This document shows, one piece after another, positions 56,488 to 63,820 of a DNA stretch of 64,000 nt; position 1 is the stretch's first letter, and each line of letters opens with the position of its first letter. This DNA comes from Lentzea californiensis. GTDB lineage: Bacteria > Actinomycetota > Actinomycetes > Mycobacteriales > Pseudonocardiaceae. Position numbers and translations under genes: made by a program. The notes under the pieces are model-generated. The model saw nothing but the letters and a program-made list of their open reading frames with translations, was not told the DNA's origin and ran no database searches. The stretch is taken from positions 59,425 to 123,424 of the forward strand of contig NZ_JANBBE010000020.1 in NCBI RefSeq assembly GCF_024648825.1. Reading direction: 5' to 3'.

Positions 56488-57087
56488 TCAGCCGATGTAC
56501 GTCTGCTGGGCGCCGCGGCGCGGACGCGGCGGGCGAATCGTGGTCAGGAGTGGGCCGAAGACGAACCAGGCCGCACCGGTACCCGTCATGATCGGCATGG
56601 CGACCTTCCACATCAGCTCGGTCTGCGCGGGCGTGCTGACGAAGAGGACCAACGAGGCCATGATGACCATCGAGATGAGCCACGCGAGCGCGAACTTGCC
56701 GAACTGCGCCCATTCGTAACGCACCTTGGCGCGACCGTACTTCGGCGGCAGGACGGGCGGCGGACCGCCGGCGAAACGGTGGTGGAAGCGCTGGTCGGTC
56801 CACCGCATGATGCTGTGCCCGAATCCGAGGGTGAGGCCGAGATAAATGGCGGCCGCCACGTGCGGCCACGTCGCCTCACCGCCCGAACGCAGGTCGAACA
56901 CGGTAGCGATGAGCAGCACCACGTCCACGAGCGGCGTGCAGAGGAGCAGCGCGGCGCCGATCCGGCGACTCCGCAGCGGATAGCGCGCGACCAGCCCGGC
57001 GAGCAGGAAGAACCAGAACCCGATCTCACATCCGATGATCAGCGCGAGGATGAAGTTCTCGCGCACGTACCCGAGGATCTCCGTCAT
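56488..57087 (-). CDS. Five-helix integral membrane protein of unknown function
   Basis: This 199-aa protein shows about five hydrophobic segments, near residues 12-34, 43-63, 74-93, 131-150 and 160-180. A charged loop between helices 3 and 4 contains RWTDQRFHHRF and a proline-rich stretch. The C-terminus is basic (IRPPRPRR). No transporter or enzyme motif is visible. It sits just upstream of the amidohydrolase and may be co-transcribed with it, so a role in the cluster (export, resistance or membrane anchoring) is possible but unproven. The ATG at 57087 has only a weak ribosome binding site. I do not recognise the family. Confidence 0.75.
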   Translation of the reverse strand: MTEILGYVRENFILALIIGCEIGFWFFLLAGLVARYPLRSRRIGAALLLCTPLVDVVLLIATVFDLRSGGEATWPHVAAAIYLGLTLGFGHSIMRWTDQRFHHRFAGGPPPVLPPKYGRAKVRYEWAQFGKFALAWLISMVIMASLVLFVSTPAQTELMWKVAMPIMTGTGAAWFVFGPLLTTIRPPRPRRGAQQTYIG

Positions 57088-57170
57088 ACCCGGATGCTGA
57101 CAGTGCGATCTATTGTTCCGTTATCGTTCTGTTCTTCCACCGTGCATCGACGCTCGTGACGCGATTCTCC

Positions 57171-57227
57171 CTAGTCGTAACCGCGAATGTGACCGTCCTC
57201 GTCGGCGAGGCTGTCGTACTCGTCCAT
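57171..57227 (-). CDS. Possible 18-residue acidic small ORF
   Basis: A short frame encodes MDEYDSLADEDGHIRGYD, with seven acidic residues out of 18. It is preceded by GAGAGGAGA at good spacing, one of the best ribosome binding sites in this area. It lies between the glycosyltransferase and the membrane protein, all on the minus strand. It could be a real small protein, a leader peptide controlling the membrane protein, or chance. A second frame in the same place (40 aa, arginine-rich) is less convincing because it has no ribosome binding site of its own. Confidence 0.35.
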   Translation of the reverse strand: MDEYDSLADEDGHIRGYD

Positions 57228-57314
57228 GCCATTCTCCTCTCATGAGTGAACTCCGGACAGCAGCTCCCTTCCAGCGAGTTCAGTGCGGTGTAACTCCGAT
57301 CACACGATTCCACT

Positions 57315-57355
57315 CTCGCCGGCCAACAATCCGCTATCGGGCCGCCATCGGCGAG
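57315..57355 (-). terminator. Probable terminator after the GT4 gene
   Basis: An inverted repeat with 7-bp arms (CTCGCCG at 57315-57321 and CGGCGAG at 57349-57355) and an inner GGCC/GGCC pair lies immediately past the glycosyltransferase stop codon. The loop is long and there is no U tract, so this is a moderate call. Confidence 0.45.
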
Positions 57356-57360
57356 CGAGT

Positions 57361-58638
57361 TCATCCCGTCAGGACGGCAGCCTGATCGGTCGTGGCGAAG
57401 AGGCTGTCGAACACCCGGACGCGGTCGAAGGACAGGGCGTGCTCGCGTGCCCGGTCCGCCATGAGCCGCCGTTCCTCGGCCGACATGTGGAGCACCACCC
57501 GGTCGATCGCGGCGGCGATGTGGGTGGGGTTCCCGGCCTCGACGAGGACGGCCGTCCCGCCCACCGCCTCGCCGACGCCTCCGGTGGTGGTCGTGATCAC
57601 CGGCCCGCCGCCCGCGAGCATGTTCTCGGTCAGCGCGATGCCGAAGGTCTCGACGAAGTCCGGTTCGGGCTTGGTCGGCAGCGCGTACACGGCGCAGCCG
57701 TTCATCAGCAACGGCTTCTCCTCGTCCTCCACGTCGGTGAGGAAGAGGATCCGGTCGTCGTGCCGGGTGATCGCCTGGAGGTGCTCCAGTTCGGGGCCTT
57801 GGCCGGCGACCACGAGCTTCAGCCGTGACCGCGCCTGGCACCGGGCGAACGCGTCCACCAGGTCGTAGATGCCTTTGGCGCGTGTCACCCGGGACAGGAA
57901 CAACACGTACCCGTCGCGTTCCAGGCCGCGTCGCCGCAGGGCGGCGTCCACGAGCGCCGGATCGAGGTCGAGGTACGCCGAGGTGTCGATCGGCGGGTAG
58001 CTGACCGATATCCGGCGCACGCACTGGCGGGCGAACCCGGTGCCGCAGTGCGCGTCGACGGCCTCCGCACAGGCGATGATCTCCTGCCTGGTGTACTCCG
58101 ACACGGCGATCACCTGGTCGTTGGCGAGGAACCGGGTGAACAGGACCACGGCGGCCCCGAACCGCCGCTCGTGCAGGCACGAGCGGATCACGTTGGTGAC
58201 GTCCGATCCGACCGCCTTCGCGATGGTGTGGACGTCGGGTGCGTAGCCGGCCGCGCGGGCCGCGTCGACGGCGTCGCGCACCACGGCGTCGTGGGGAGCG
58301 AGGTACATCGACACGCAGGTGGTCGGGACCGGCTCGGCGAGCAGTTCGACCAGGCGCCCCGTCAGACCGGCCAGGTACCGGCCGTCGGGTACCCGGTAGT
58401 CGCCGACCGGCTCGGGCCGTTCCACGGTGATGCCCTCGCTGTAGGGCAGGATCCGGTCCAGCGGCTTGAGCGGCAGGCCCGCCGCCTGGAGCACGGGTAT
58501 CGGCCAGGTCAGCAGCCGGACGTCGTCGAAGCCGCGGGTGAGCGCGACCTCGGCCAGGTTGCGGGCTTCTCCGGAGTGACCGCAGATGACCGGGTCCGCC
58601 CGGACCACGATGACGAGACGGCGGTTCGGCCTGCTCAT
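57361..58638 (-). CDS. Glycosyltransferase family 4 (GT4), possible mannosyltransferase
   Basis: This 425-aa retaining GT-B enzyme shows an N-terminal Rossmann-like region with GHSGEARN, a central LSRVTRAKGIYDLVDAF stretch (about 249-264) typical of GT4, and the E-x7-E motif Glu330/Glu338 in ETFGIALTE. GT4 enzymes use nucleotide sugars, often GDP-mannose. Its start codon overlaps the stop of the GH92 gene (ATGA, 58635-58638), so the two are translationally coupled. Placement beside a polyketide cluster suggests it glycosylates the polyketide, as in mannosylated marginolactones such as desertomycin. A primary-metabolism role (glycolipid or trehalose-like) cannot be excluded. An upstream in-frame extension of the open frame has no similarity to GT4 and was rejected. 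Confidence 0.82.
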   Translation of the reverse strand: MSRPNRRLVIVVRADPVICGHSGEARNLAEVALTRGFDDVRLLTWPIPVLQAAGLPLKPLDRILPYSEGITVERPEPVGDYRVPDGRYLAGLTGRLVELLAEPVPTTCVSMYLAPHDAVVRDAVDAARAAGYAPDVHTIAKAVGSDVTNVIRSCLHERRFGAAVVLFTRFLANDQVIAVSEYTRQEIIACAEAVDAHCGTGFARQCVRRISVSYPPIDTSAYLDLDPALVDAALRRRGLERDGYVLFLSRVTRAKGIYDLVDAFARCQARSRLKLVVAGQGPELEHLQAITRHDDRILFLTDVEDEEKPLLMNGCAVYALPTKPEPDFVETFGIALTENMLAGGGPVITTTTGGVGEAVGGTAVLVEAGNPTHIAAAIDRVVLHMSAEERRLMADRAREHALSFDRVRVFDSLFATTDQAAVLTG

Positions 58639-60881
58639 GTGCGAGCCCCCTTTCCGAACGGGTCGGACACTGATGGCGGCAGGATCCTGCGTCCCCACTC
58701 CGAGGGGTGCGGGCCGAGTTCGAGCAGCAGCCGGCCGCCGGCGTGAACGTCGGACGCGCGCAGGTGCGCCGCGTCCAGTGGCTCGCCGTTCAGCCGGGCG
58801 GACTGCACGTACTGCGGCGGCGGGTGCTCGTCCAGCCCGTCGGAACTGATGGACGTCTCGCGGTGTCCACGGGTCTCGATGACGAAGTCGCGGTCCCCGA
58901 GGTGCAGAGTGGCGCGGCTGAAGGCGGGCGCGTTGACGAGGAACAGGTTCTGCCCGGCGACCGGGAACAGGCCGAGTGAGGCCCACACGTACCAGGAGCT
59001 CAGCCCGCCCGAGTCGTCGTTGCCCGGCAGGCCACCGGGACCGGTGCCGAACTGCCAGGTCAGTGCCGCGTGCACGATCTCGGCCGTGCGGTCGGGCCGG
59101 CCCGCGTAGTGGTAGGACCACGGTGCTTCCATGTCCGGCTCGTTGTTCAGCCCCTCGAACCGGTTCAGCAGGTAACCGGCCGCCATCTCCGCCGAGCCGG
59201 GCCGCTTGCCGGGCTGCGCCACACGCGGGGCCCCGTAGCCGAAGAACGCGTCGAGTGTGCTGACGAACGCTTCGTTCCCGCCGACCATCGCGATTCTCGC
59301 CGCCATGTCGTGCAGCAGCCGGAACGAGTAGTTCCACTTGCCGCCCTCGTAGAACGACGAGTCGAGCAGCAGGCCGGTCTCCGGGTCGAACGCGTTGGAC
59401 CACAGGCGGCTTCGCGCGTCGAGGTCGTCGGCGAGCTGGACGTCGTTCAGGGCTCTGGCGACGCCGGAGGTGCAGTGGCAGGCGTAGGCGAGGTCGAGCG
59501 TGTGCGAGATCGGGTGCACGACGCCGTGCTCGTAGAAGTCCTCGCCGTACATCCGGCGCAGGTCGTCGTACATGTGCACCAGCGCCCAGGTCCAGTCCAG
59601 GTCGCCGAGGCCGAGGGCGTGCACGTCGGCCAGCGCGGTGTGGACCAGCGCGCTCGCCTGCCGGAAGAACCTGTCCGCGCCGCGGGCCATCCGGTATCCG
59701 ATCGGGAAGTTGCCTTCCTCCTCGCAGACCCGGATCAGCGACTCCAGCAGATCGACCGTCCGCTCCGGGCAGAGGGCCATGAGCAACGGCAGCTGCGTCT
59801 TGTAGATGTCCCACATCGTGCAGATGTCGAACACGAAAGGCCCGGAGGACGGCCAGAACGGGCTCTCGTCGTCGGCGAAGCACGGCTTGATCAGGGAGTG
59901 GTACAGGGCCGTCGCGAACACCTGCCGCCTGGCGGGCGACCCGCCCTCGACCTCCACCCGCCCCACGTGGTCGCGCCACCGGTCCTCGGTCCGCGCACGG
60001 ACGACGTCGAACGCCGGCGCCCCGTCACCGCATTCGCGGTGCAGGTTCTCCCGTGCCTGTTCACAGCCGCGCAGGGAGAACCCGATCTGGATCTCGACGC
60101 TCTGCCCCGCGGTGGTGGGGCCCATGTAGAGCATTCCGAACGGCCGCAGCGTGGTCTGCCTGATGCGGTCGAAGTCAAGCCGCGTGCCACCCTCGATCAG
60201 CCGGCGGTCGTGCCAGAGCATCTGCCGCCAGCCCGGACTGTCGACCCTGATGTACACCGACAGCGGCACGCCCTCGACGACCACCGTTCCCTGGGCGCGG
60301 CCGTTGCCGAGGCTTTCCACGTGCGCCCGCAACGGCACGGTGCGACCGAGGTCGATGCCCAGGCCACCGCAGGACAGGTCGACGACGATCCGTGCGCTGC
60401 GATGCCCGGGAAAGGTGTACCGGTGCACGGCGACCTTGGCGCCGACGGTGATCTCACATCGAATGCCGGTGTCGAGAGTCGCCGCGTAGTACCCGGCTTC
60501 GGCGGCCTCGTCGTGCAGCGGCCAGGCCTCGCCGAGGACGTCCAGCGGCTGCACCATCGGGGTCACCCGCACGTAGTTGTAGTACTTGCGTATCGCACCG
60601 GTGCCGGACTGCTGGAAGTGGGTGAAACCGGACGCCTGCAGCCGGTCGAACATCTCCTCCGGCTGCCCCTCGGTGTTCTTCGTGTAGAGCCCGTACCCGG
60701 TCGGATAGGCACCGGAGTAGGCGCAGGCGGACACCATGCCGAGCGGGGACGTCGCGCCGGGGTGGGTGTTGCCGACCTGCGCTTTCGGCCACCACCAAGT
60801 GGCCGCCAGCCCTTGCGCCGCAGGCAATGAGGTGGCAGCCGTTCCGATGAATGGATCGATCTCGTCGAGGATGACGGGACA
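58635..60881 (-). CDS. GH92 alpha-mannosidase-like glycoside hydrolase; 5' end unresolved
   Basis: The protein has GH92 signatures: DPFIGT and GNTHPGA near the N-terminus, TMWDIYKTQLPLLMAL, then NNEPDM (likely acid catalyst Glu) and GNDDSGGLSSWYVW (catalytic Asp pair) near the C-terminus. GH92 enzymes are calcium-dependent exo-alpha-mannosidases. The frame is open from 60881, after an in-frame TAG at 60882-60884. However, no ATG, GTG or TTG precedes the conserved DPFIGT motif; the first usable start, TTG 60827, lies after it. The coordinates therefore give the open frame, not a proven start. A frameshift (real or a sequencing error) or a non-standard start is likely. No signal peptide is visible. 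It overlaps the downstream GT4 gene by four bases. It could remove a sugar added by that enzyme. Confidence 0.75.
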   Translation of the reverse strand, partial: CPVILDEIDPFIGTAATSLPAAQGLAATWWWPKAQVGNTHPGATSPLGMVSACAYSGAYPTGYGLYTKNTEGQPEEMFDRLQASGFTHFQQSGTGAIRKYYNYVRVTPMVQPLDVLGEAWPLHDEAAEAGYYAATLDTGIRCEITVGAKVAVHRYTFPGHRSARIVVDLSCGGLGIDLGRTVPLRAHVESLGNGRAQGTVVVEGVPLSVYIRVDSPGWRQMLWHDRRLIEGGTRLDFDRIRQTTLRPFGMLYMGPTTAGQSVEIQIGFSLRGCEQARENLHRECGDGAPAFDVVRARTEDRWRDHVGRVEVEGGSPARRQVFATALYHSLIKPCFADDESPFWPSSGPFVFDICTMWDIYKTQLPLLMALCPERTVDLLESLIRVCEEEGNFPIGYRMARGADRFFRQASALVHTALADVHALGLGDLDWTWALVHMYDDLRRMYGEDFYEHGVVHPISHTLDLAYACHCTSGVARALNDVQLADDLDARSRLWSNAFDPETGLLLDSSFYEGGKWNYSFRLLHDMAARIAMVGGNEAFVSTLDAFFGYGAPRVAQPGKRPGSAEMAAGYLLNRFEGLNNEPDMEAPWSYHYAGRPDRTAEIVHAALTWQFGTGPGGLPGNDDSGGLSSWYVWASLGLFPVAGQNLFLVNAPAFSRATLHLGDRDFVIETRGHRETSISSDGLDEHPPPQYVQSARLNGEPLDAAHLRASDVHAGGRLLLELGPHPSEWGRRILPPSVSDPFGKGART

Positions 60882-60973
60882 CTACGTGCGGGCGGGCACC
60901 ACGTTGGTTTCAGCGACGTGAACATGTGACGGTGGCTTCGACTCAGTCCGCGAAGGCGACCCTGCCTCGTTCT

Positions 60974-61008
60974 GGATGCCGCCCCGGCCGTGGTGCGGGG
61001 CGGCATCC
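60974..61008 (-). terminator. Terminator after the DUF4394 gene
   Basis: A perfect 13-bp inverted repeat (60974-60986 and 60996-61008) with a 9-nt loop lies just past the DUF4394 stop codon. It insulates the GH92/GT4 pair from the genes to the right and is a natural boundary between the biosynthetic region and the flanking chromosome. Confidence 0.85.
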
Positions 61009-61016
61009 GGCGTGCG

Positions 61017-61865
61017 TCAGGCGAAGGCGAGTCCCACGACCGTGCCGTCGGCGAAGCCGACGACCGAGGCCCGCCCGCTGTCCAGGTCGACCTTCACCAG
61101 CAGCGAGCCGCCGAGCAGTGAGAACTCGGGCTGCACGGCGGCCATCGCGCGGTGCCGGCCGCCGACGGTGGCGATGTCGAAGCCGTTGGTCCTGCCGACG
61201 TCGATGCCGAGCCTGCCGACGGTGAACAGCTGCCCGGTGTTGGGCGACACGGCCGGCGTCACGCCGGCGATCGTGCCCTGGGTGACCAGTGCGTCCTTGC
61301 GGCTGTCGAGGTCGTAGAGCGTGGTCGACGCCGCCCCGGCGACGCTGTTGGTGTACCCCGCGCCGGACACCTGGGGCGCACTGCCCTCGGCGCGGTCACC
61401 CGGCGCGTAGGCGAGCGGGGTGTCGGTTGCGGCCACGGCCCCGGTGTCCGGGACCAGACGCAGGTTCTGGCCGCTGGTGGTGACCAGGCGGATGCGGTCC
61501 ACGACCGGGTTGAAGTCGATGCCGGCCGCCGTTCCCGTGATCGCGACCGGGGCACCCACCGCGGTCGCCTTGCCCGTGCGCGGGTCGAGGACGTAGAGCT
61601 GGCCCGAGGCGGCGATCGCGTACAGCGCGCCGGTGGCGGGTCGCACGTCCATGCCGATCAGGCGGTCACGGGCCTGGAGGCCGCTGACCCGGACGCGGTT
61701 CTGGGACAGCAGCGGGGACGACCAGCTCCTGGTGCTCAGGACCCCGTCCGAGGTCAGCAGGTGGACTCGCGGCTGGTCGTTCGCCGCCGAGGCGGGTGCG
61801 GTGCCGAGTGCGGTCATGAGAAGTGCTGCCGCGCCTACGAGTGCGGTCGTGCGAGCGATGCGCAT
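61017..61865 (-). CDS. Secreted DUF4394-family protein
   Basis: This 282-aa protein starts with a clear Sec signal peptide: basic MRIARTT, a hydrophobic core to about residue 22, and a likely cleavage after ASAA near 28. The mature part has the repeating beta-propeller-like pattern of DUF4394 proteins, with motifs such as GMDVRPATGALYAI and GIDFNPVVDRIRLV. The molecular function of the family is not known. The ATG at 61865 has GGGAGAG upstream; longer in-frame starts would bury the signal peptide. It is divergent from the ECF sigma gene. DUF4394 and fasciclin genes next to RskA-type sigma modules suggest a shared regulon at the cell surface. Confidence 0.85.
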   Translation of the reverse strand: MRIARTTALVGAAALLMTALGTAPASAANDQPRVHLLTSDGVLSTRSWSSPLLSQNRVRVSGLQARDRLIGMDVRPATGALYAIAASGQLYVLDPRTGKATAVGAPVAITGTAAGIDFNPVVDRIRLVTTSGQNLRLVPDTGAVAATDTPLAYAPGDRAEGSAPQVSGAGYTNSVAGAASTTLYDLDSRKDALVTQGTIAGVTPAVSPNTGQLFTVGRLGIDVGRTNGFDIATVGGRHRAMAAVQPEFSLLGGSLLVKVDLDSGRASVVGFADGTVVGLAFA

Positions 61866-61946
61866 GTTCTCTCCCGGTACGTGGTCGTGGGACACAGGTG
61901 TGTACGACCGCGCCGGCCGCCGTGTTGAAATCAGGACGAAACTCGC

Positions 61947-61974
61947 CCATCCGCCGCCCCGCCGGTCTCGAATC
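61947..61974 (+). promoter_or_regulatory. SigK-like ECF promoter of the sigma factor gene
   Basis: CCATCC at 61947-61952 and TCGAATC at 61968-61974 are separated by 15 nt and lie 27 nt before the sigma-factor ATG. This closely resembles the mycobacterial SigK promoter (CCATCC, then about 16 nt, then CCGAATC, as I recall it). It suggests that the sigma factor drives its own transcription. No matching pair was found facing the DUF4394 gene. Confidence 0.55.
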
Positions 61975-62001
61975 CCTTGCAGGACCGGCGATGGGGAGCT
62001 C

Positions 62002-62556
62002 ATGGCGTACATCGGCAGACGACGGGGATCCGACCTGCGTGGCGACGTGGTCTTCCGGGAGGTCTACGCCCTGCACGCACCGGAGCTGCACCGCTTCGCA
62101 CTGCGGCAACTCGGCGACGACTCTGCCGCGGAGGAGGTCGTGCAGGAGGTCTTCCTGCGGGTGTGGAGATCCGCCGATGGCTTCAAGCCCGACCTGGCCG
62201 GCGTGCGCGTCTGGTTGTTCGCGATCGCCCGCAACGTGGTGATCGACGAGGTGCGGTCACGCCTGCGCCACGACAAGCGGATGACCGCCGCACAGGCGGC
62301 CGCCGCCGAAGCCGGTGAAGTGTGCAAGGACTTCGTGAGCACCGCCATCGACCGCCGTCTGGTCCGGACGGGACTGCTTCGGATCAACGCGGACCAGCGC
62401 GCCGCGGTCGTGGCGACCCACCTGCGTGACAGGTCGTACCGCGACGTGGCCACGGAACTCGAGGTGCCGCAGGCGACTCTGCGCAGCAGAGTCCACTTCG
62501 GACTGAAGGCGTTGCGGTCGGTCATGGAGGACATGGGAGTGCAACCTGCTGCTTGA
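62002..62556 (+). CDS. ECF RNA polymerase sigma factor (SigK/SigL-like)
   Basis: This 184-aa protein has sigma region 2 at about 18-85 (ALRQLGDDSAAEEVVQEVF, then WLFAIARNVVIDEVRSR) and region 4 at about 120-173 (RSYRDVATELEVPQATLRSRV). It lacks regions 1 and 3, as expected for the ECF class. The next gene encodes its presumed membrane anti-sigma factor. The ATG at 62002 has GGGGAG at good spacing. The linker between regions 2 and 4 is alanine-rich. By analogy with the SigK/RskA system of Mycobacterium, which controls MPT70/MPT83, it probably controls the nearby fasciclin gene and itself. The class call is firm; the targets are inferred. Confidence 0.9.
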   Translation: MAYIGRRRGSDLRGDVVFREVYALHAPELHRFALRQLGDDSAAEEVVQEVFLRVWRSADGFKPDLAGVRVWLFAIARNVVIDEVRSRLRHDKRMTAAQAAAAEAGEVCKDFVSTAIDRRLVRTGLLRINADQRAAVVATHLRDRSYRDVATELEVPQATLRSRVHFGLKALRSVMEDMGVQPAA

Positions 62557-62592
62557 GGCAATCCGATCACCGGCCGGCTTCGAAGCAGCACT

Positions 62593-63324
62593 GTGAAACC
62601 GGGAATGACGCGTGCGATCAACCAGCACCAGCTGACCGGTGCCCACGCACTCGGCGCGCTGCTCGACGCCGAGCGAGCCGAGTTCGAAGCACACCTGGGC
62701 AGGTGCCGGGCCTGTGCGGACGAACTGGCCGGACTGAGGGAGACCGCGGCCCGGCTCGGCAACGCCGTCGACCACGTTCATCCGCGCGCCCTGCGGCCAC
62801 AGGTACTGGCTGCGGTCCGGCACGTGCGGCAGGTGCCGCCGGCCTCGGAGAACGTGGCAGTTTCCTCACGGCGTCAAGGTTTCCGGCGCGCCGCAGCCCT
62901 CATTTCCGTCGCCTGTGCGGCTGCCGTGGTGGTGGCCGGTGTGCACGGCGCCGTGATCTCCTCGGCCTTCACTCCGGTGGCCGCGTCTCCGCGTACTCAC
63001 CTCGGTGACCTGTTGGCGGCGCCGGATCTGCGACTCCTCACGGCGAGAGATCAGGCGGGTACCGCCGCGGTCTCGCGCAGCCGAGACGAGATGCTCTTCC
63101 TGGCAGACGACCTGCGCACGTTGCCGCGCGACCGCGTCTACCAGCTGTGGCTGGTGGACGGCCAGGGTCCGAGATCCGCGGGAACCACGCGCCCGGCGGG
63201 CGATGTGACGTCGCTGCTCGTGAGCGGGATCCGGGGAACGGGTGAAGCCATCCTCACGGTCGAGCCCGCCGGCGGATCACCGAGCCCGACCGGCGCCCCG
63301 GTGCTCACCATCAGCCTTCGCTGA
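62593..63324 (+). CDS. RskA-type zinc-binding membrane anti-sigma factor
   Basis: This 243-aa protein has a zinc anti-sigma motif, His34-x3-Cys38-x2-Cys41, in its cytoplasmic N-terminal domain. One membrane helix follows near 98-122, then an extracytoplasmic RskA-like domain with YQLWLVDGQGPRSAGTTRP. It should hold the neighbouring ECF sigma factor inactive until regulated proteolysis releases it. It starts 36 nt after the sigma gene, in the same operon. GTG 62593 is used here; an ATG at 62605 would shorten it by four residues and is nearly as likely. Confidence 0.88.
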   Translation: MKPGMTRAINQHQLTGAHALGALLDAERAEFEAHLGRCRACADELAGLRETAARLGNAVDHVHPRALRPQVLAAVRHVRQVPPASENVAVSSRRQGFRRAAALISVACAAAVVVAGVHGAVISSAFTPVAASPRTHLGDLLAAPDLRLLTARDQAGTAAVSRSRDEMLFLADDLRTLPRDRVYQLWLVDGQGPRSAGTTRPAGDVTSLLVSGIRGTGEAILTVEPAGGSPSPTGAPVLTISLR

Positions 63325-63366
63325 ATCGGACGCAATCCGGTTCGAGCGGCGCACCGAATCCAGGTC

Positions 63367-63756
63367 GTGACCGACCACATCCTCGTCATCGGGTACGGCG
63401 ACACCGGACGCCGCGCCGTGAACTCGGTGCTGGCATCGCAGCCGGACGCACGGCTGACCGTCCTGGACACCGACTACCTCGCCGTGGCCGAGGCCACTGC
63501 CAATGGTGCGATCGCGGTGCACGGCGACGGGCGGGACAGGTGCGCGCTGGAAGAAGCGGCCGCGGACATCGCCGATCGTGTCGTCGTCGCGGTTCCGGAC
63601 GACCTGAACGCCTTCCTGATCACGCGAGCGGTACGGCCTTTGAACCCCGACACCGTGATCGTGGCCATCATCCGCGAATCGGAGAACCACACGATCTTCG
63701 CGTCCGACGGGACCGTGAGCGTCCACATGCGACAGCTGGACGACCGGCAGACGTGA
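63367..63756 (+). CDS. Small TrkA-N (RCK/KTN) domain nucleotide-binding protein
   Basis: This 129-aa protein is essentially one RCK N-lobe, with GYGDTG at 9-14, an acidic residue after the second strand (VLDTD) and the HGDGRD segment. Such domains bind NAD(H) or nucleotides and gate potassium channels or transporters. No membrane segment or RCK-C domain is present, so it may be a stand-alone regulator of a channel encoded elsewhere. It starts with GTG 42 nt after the anti-sigma gene and ends just before a terminator. Confidence 0.75.
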   Translation: MTDHILVIGYGDTGRRAVNSVLASQPDARLTVLDTDYLAVAEATANGAIAVHGDGRDRCALEEAAADIADRVVVAVPDDLNAFLITRAVRPLNPDTVIVAIIRESENHTIFASDGTVSVHMRQLDDRQT

Positions 63757-63758
63757 AA

Positions 63759-63795
63759 ACTCCGGGAACCGCCTGTACAGCGCGGTTCCCGGAGT
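63759..63795. terminator. Bidirectional terminator between the TrkA-N and fasciclin genes
   Basis: A perfect 14-bp inverted repeat (63759-63772 and 63782-63795) with a 9-nt loop, itself palindromic in part (CTGTACAGC), lies between convergent genes. Confidence 0.88.
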
Positions 63796-63820
63796 CGCGG
63801 TACTGCTGCCCCTGGAGATG

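Noticed and set aside
57110..58180. A 356-aa minus-strand frame across the smORF region and GT4.
   Set aside because: It is a shadow frame of the GT4 gene with no domain pattern.
58639..59979. In-frame upstream extension of the GT4 gene.
   Set aside because: It lies inside the GH92 gene in another frame and has no similarity to glycosyltransferases. The ATG at 58638 overlaps the GH92 stop as expected for a coupled gene.
60563..61006. A 147-aa arginine-rich frame overlapping the GH92 5' end.
   Set aside because: Most of it is a shifted shadow of GH92. Only its ATG at 60925 is of interest as a possible lost start.
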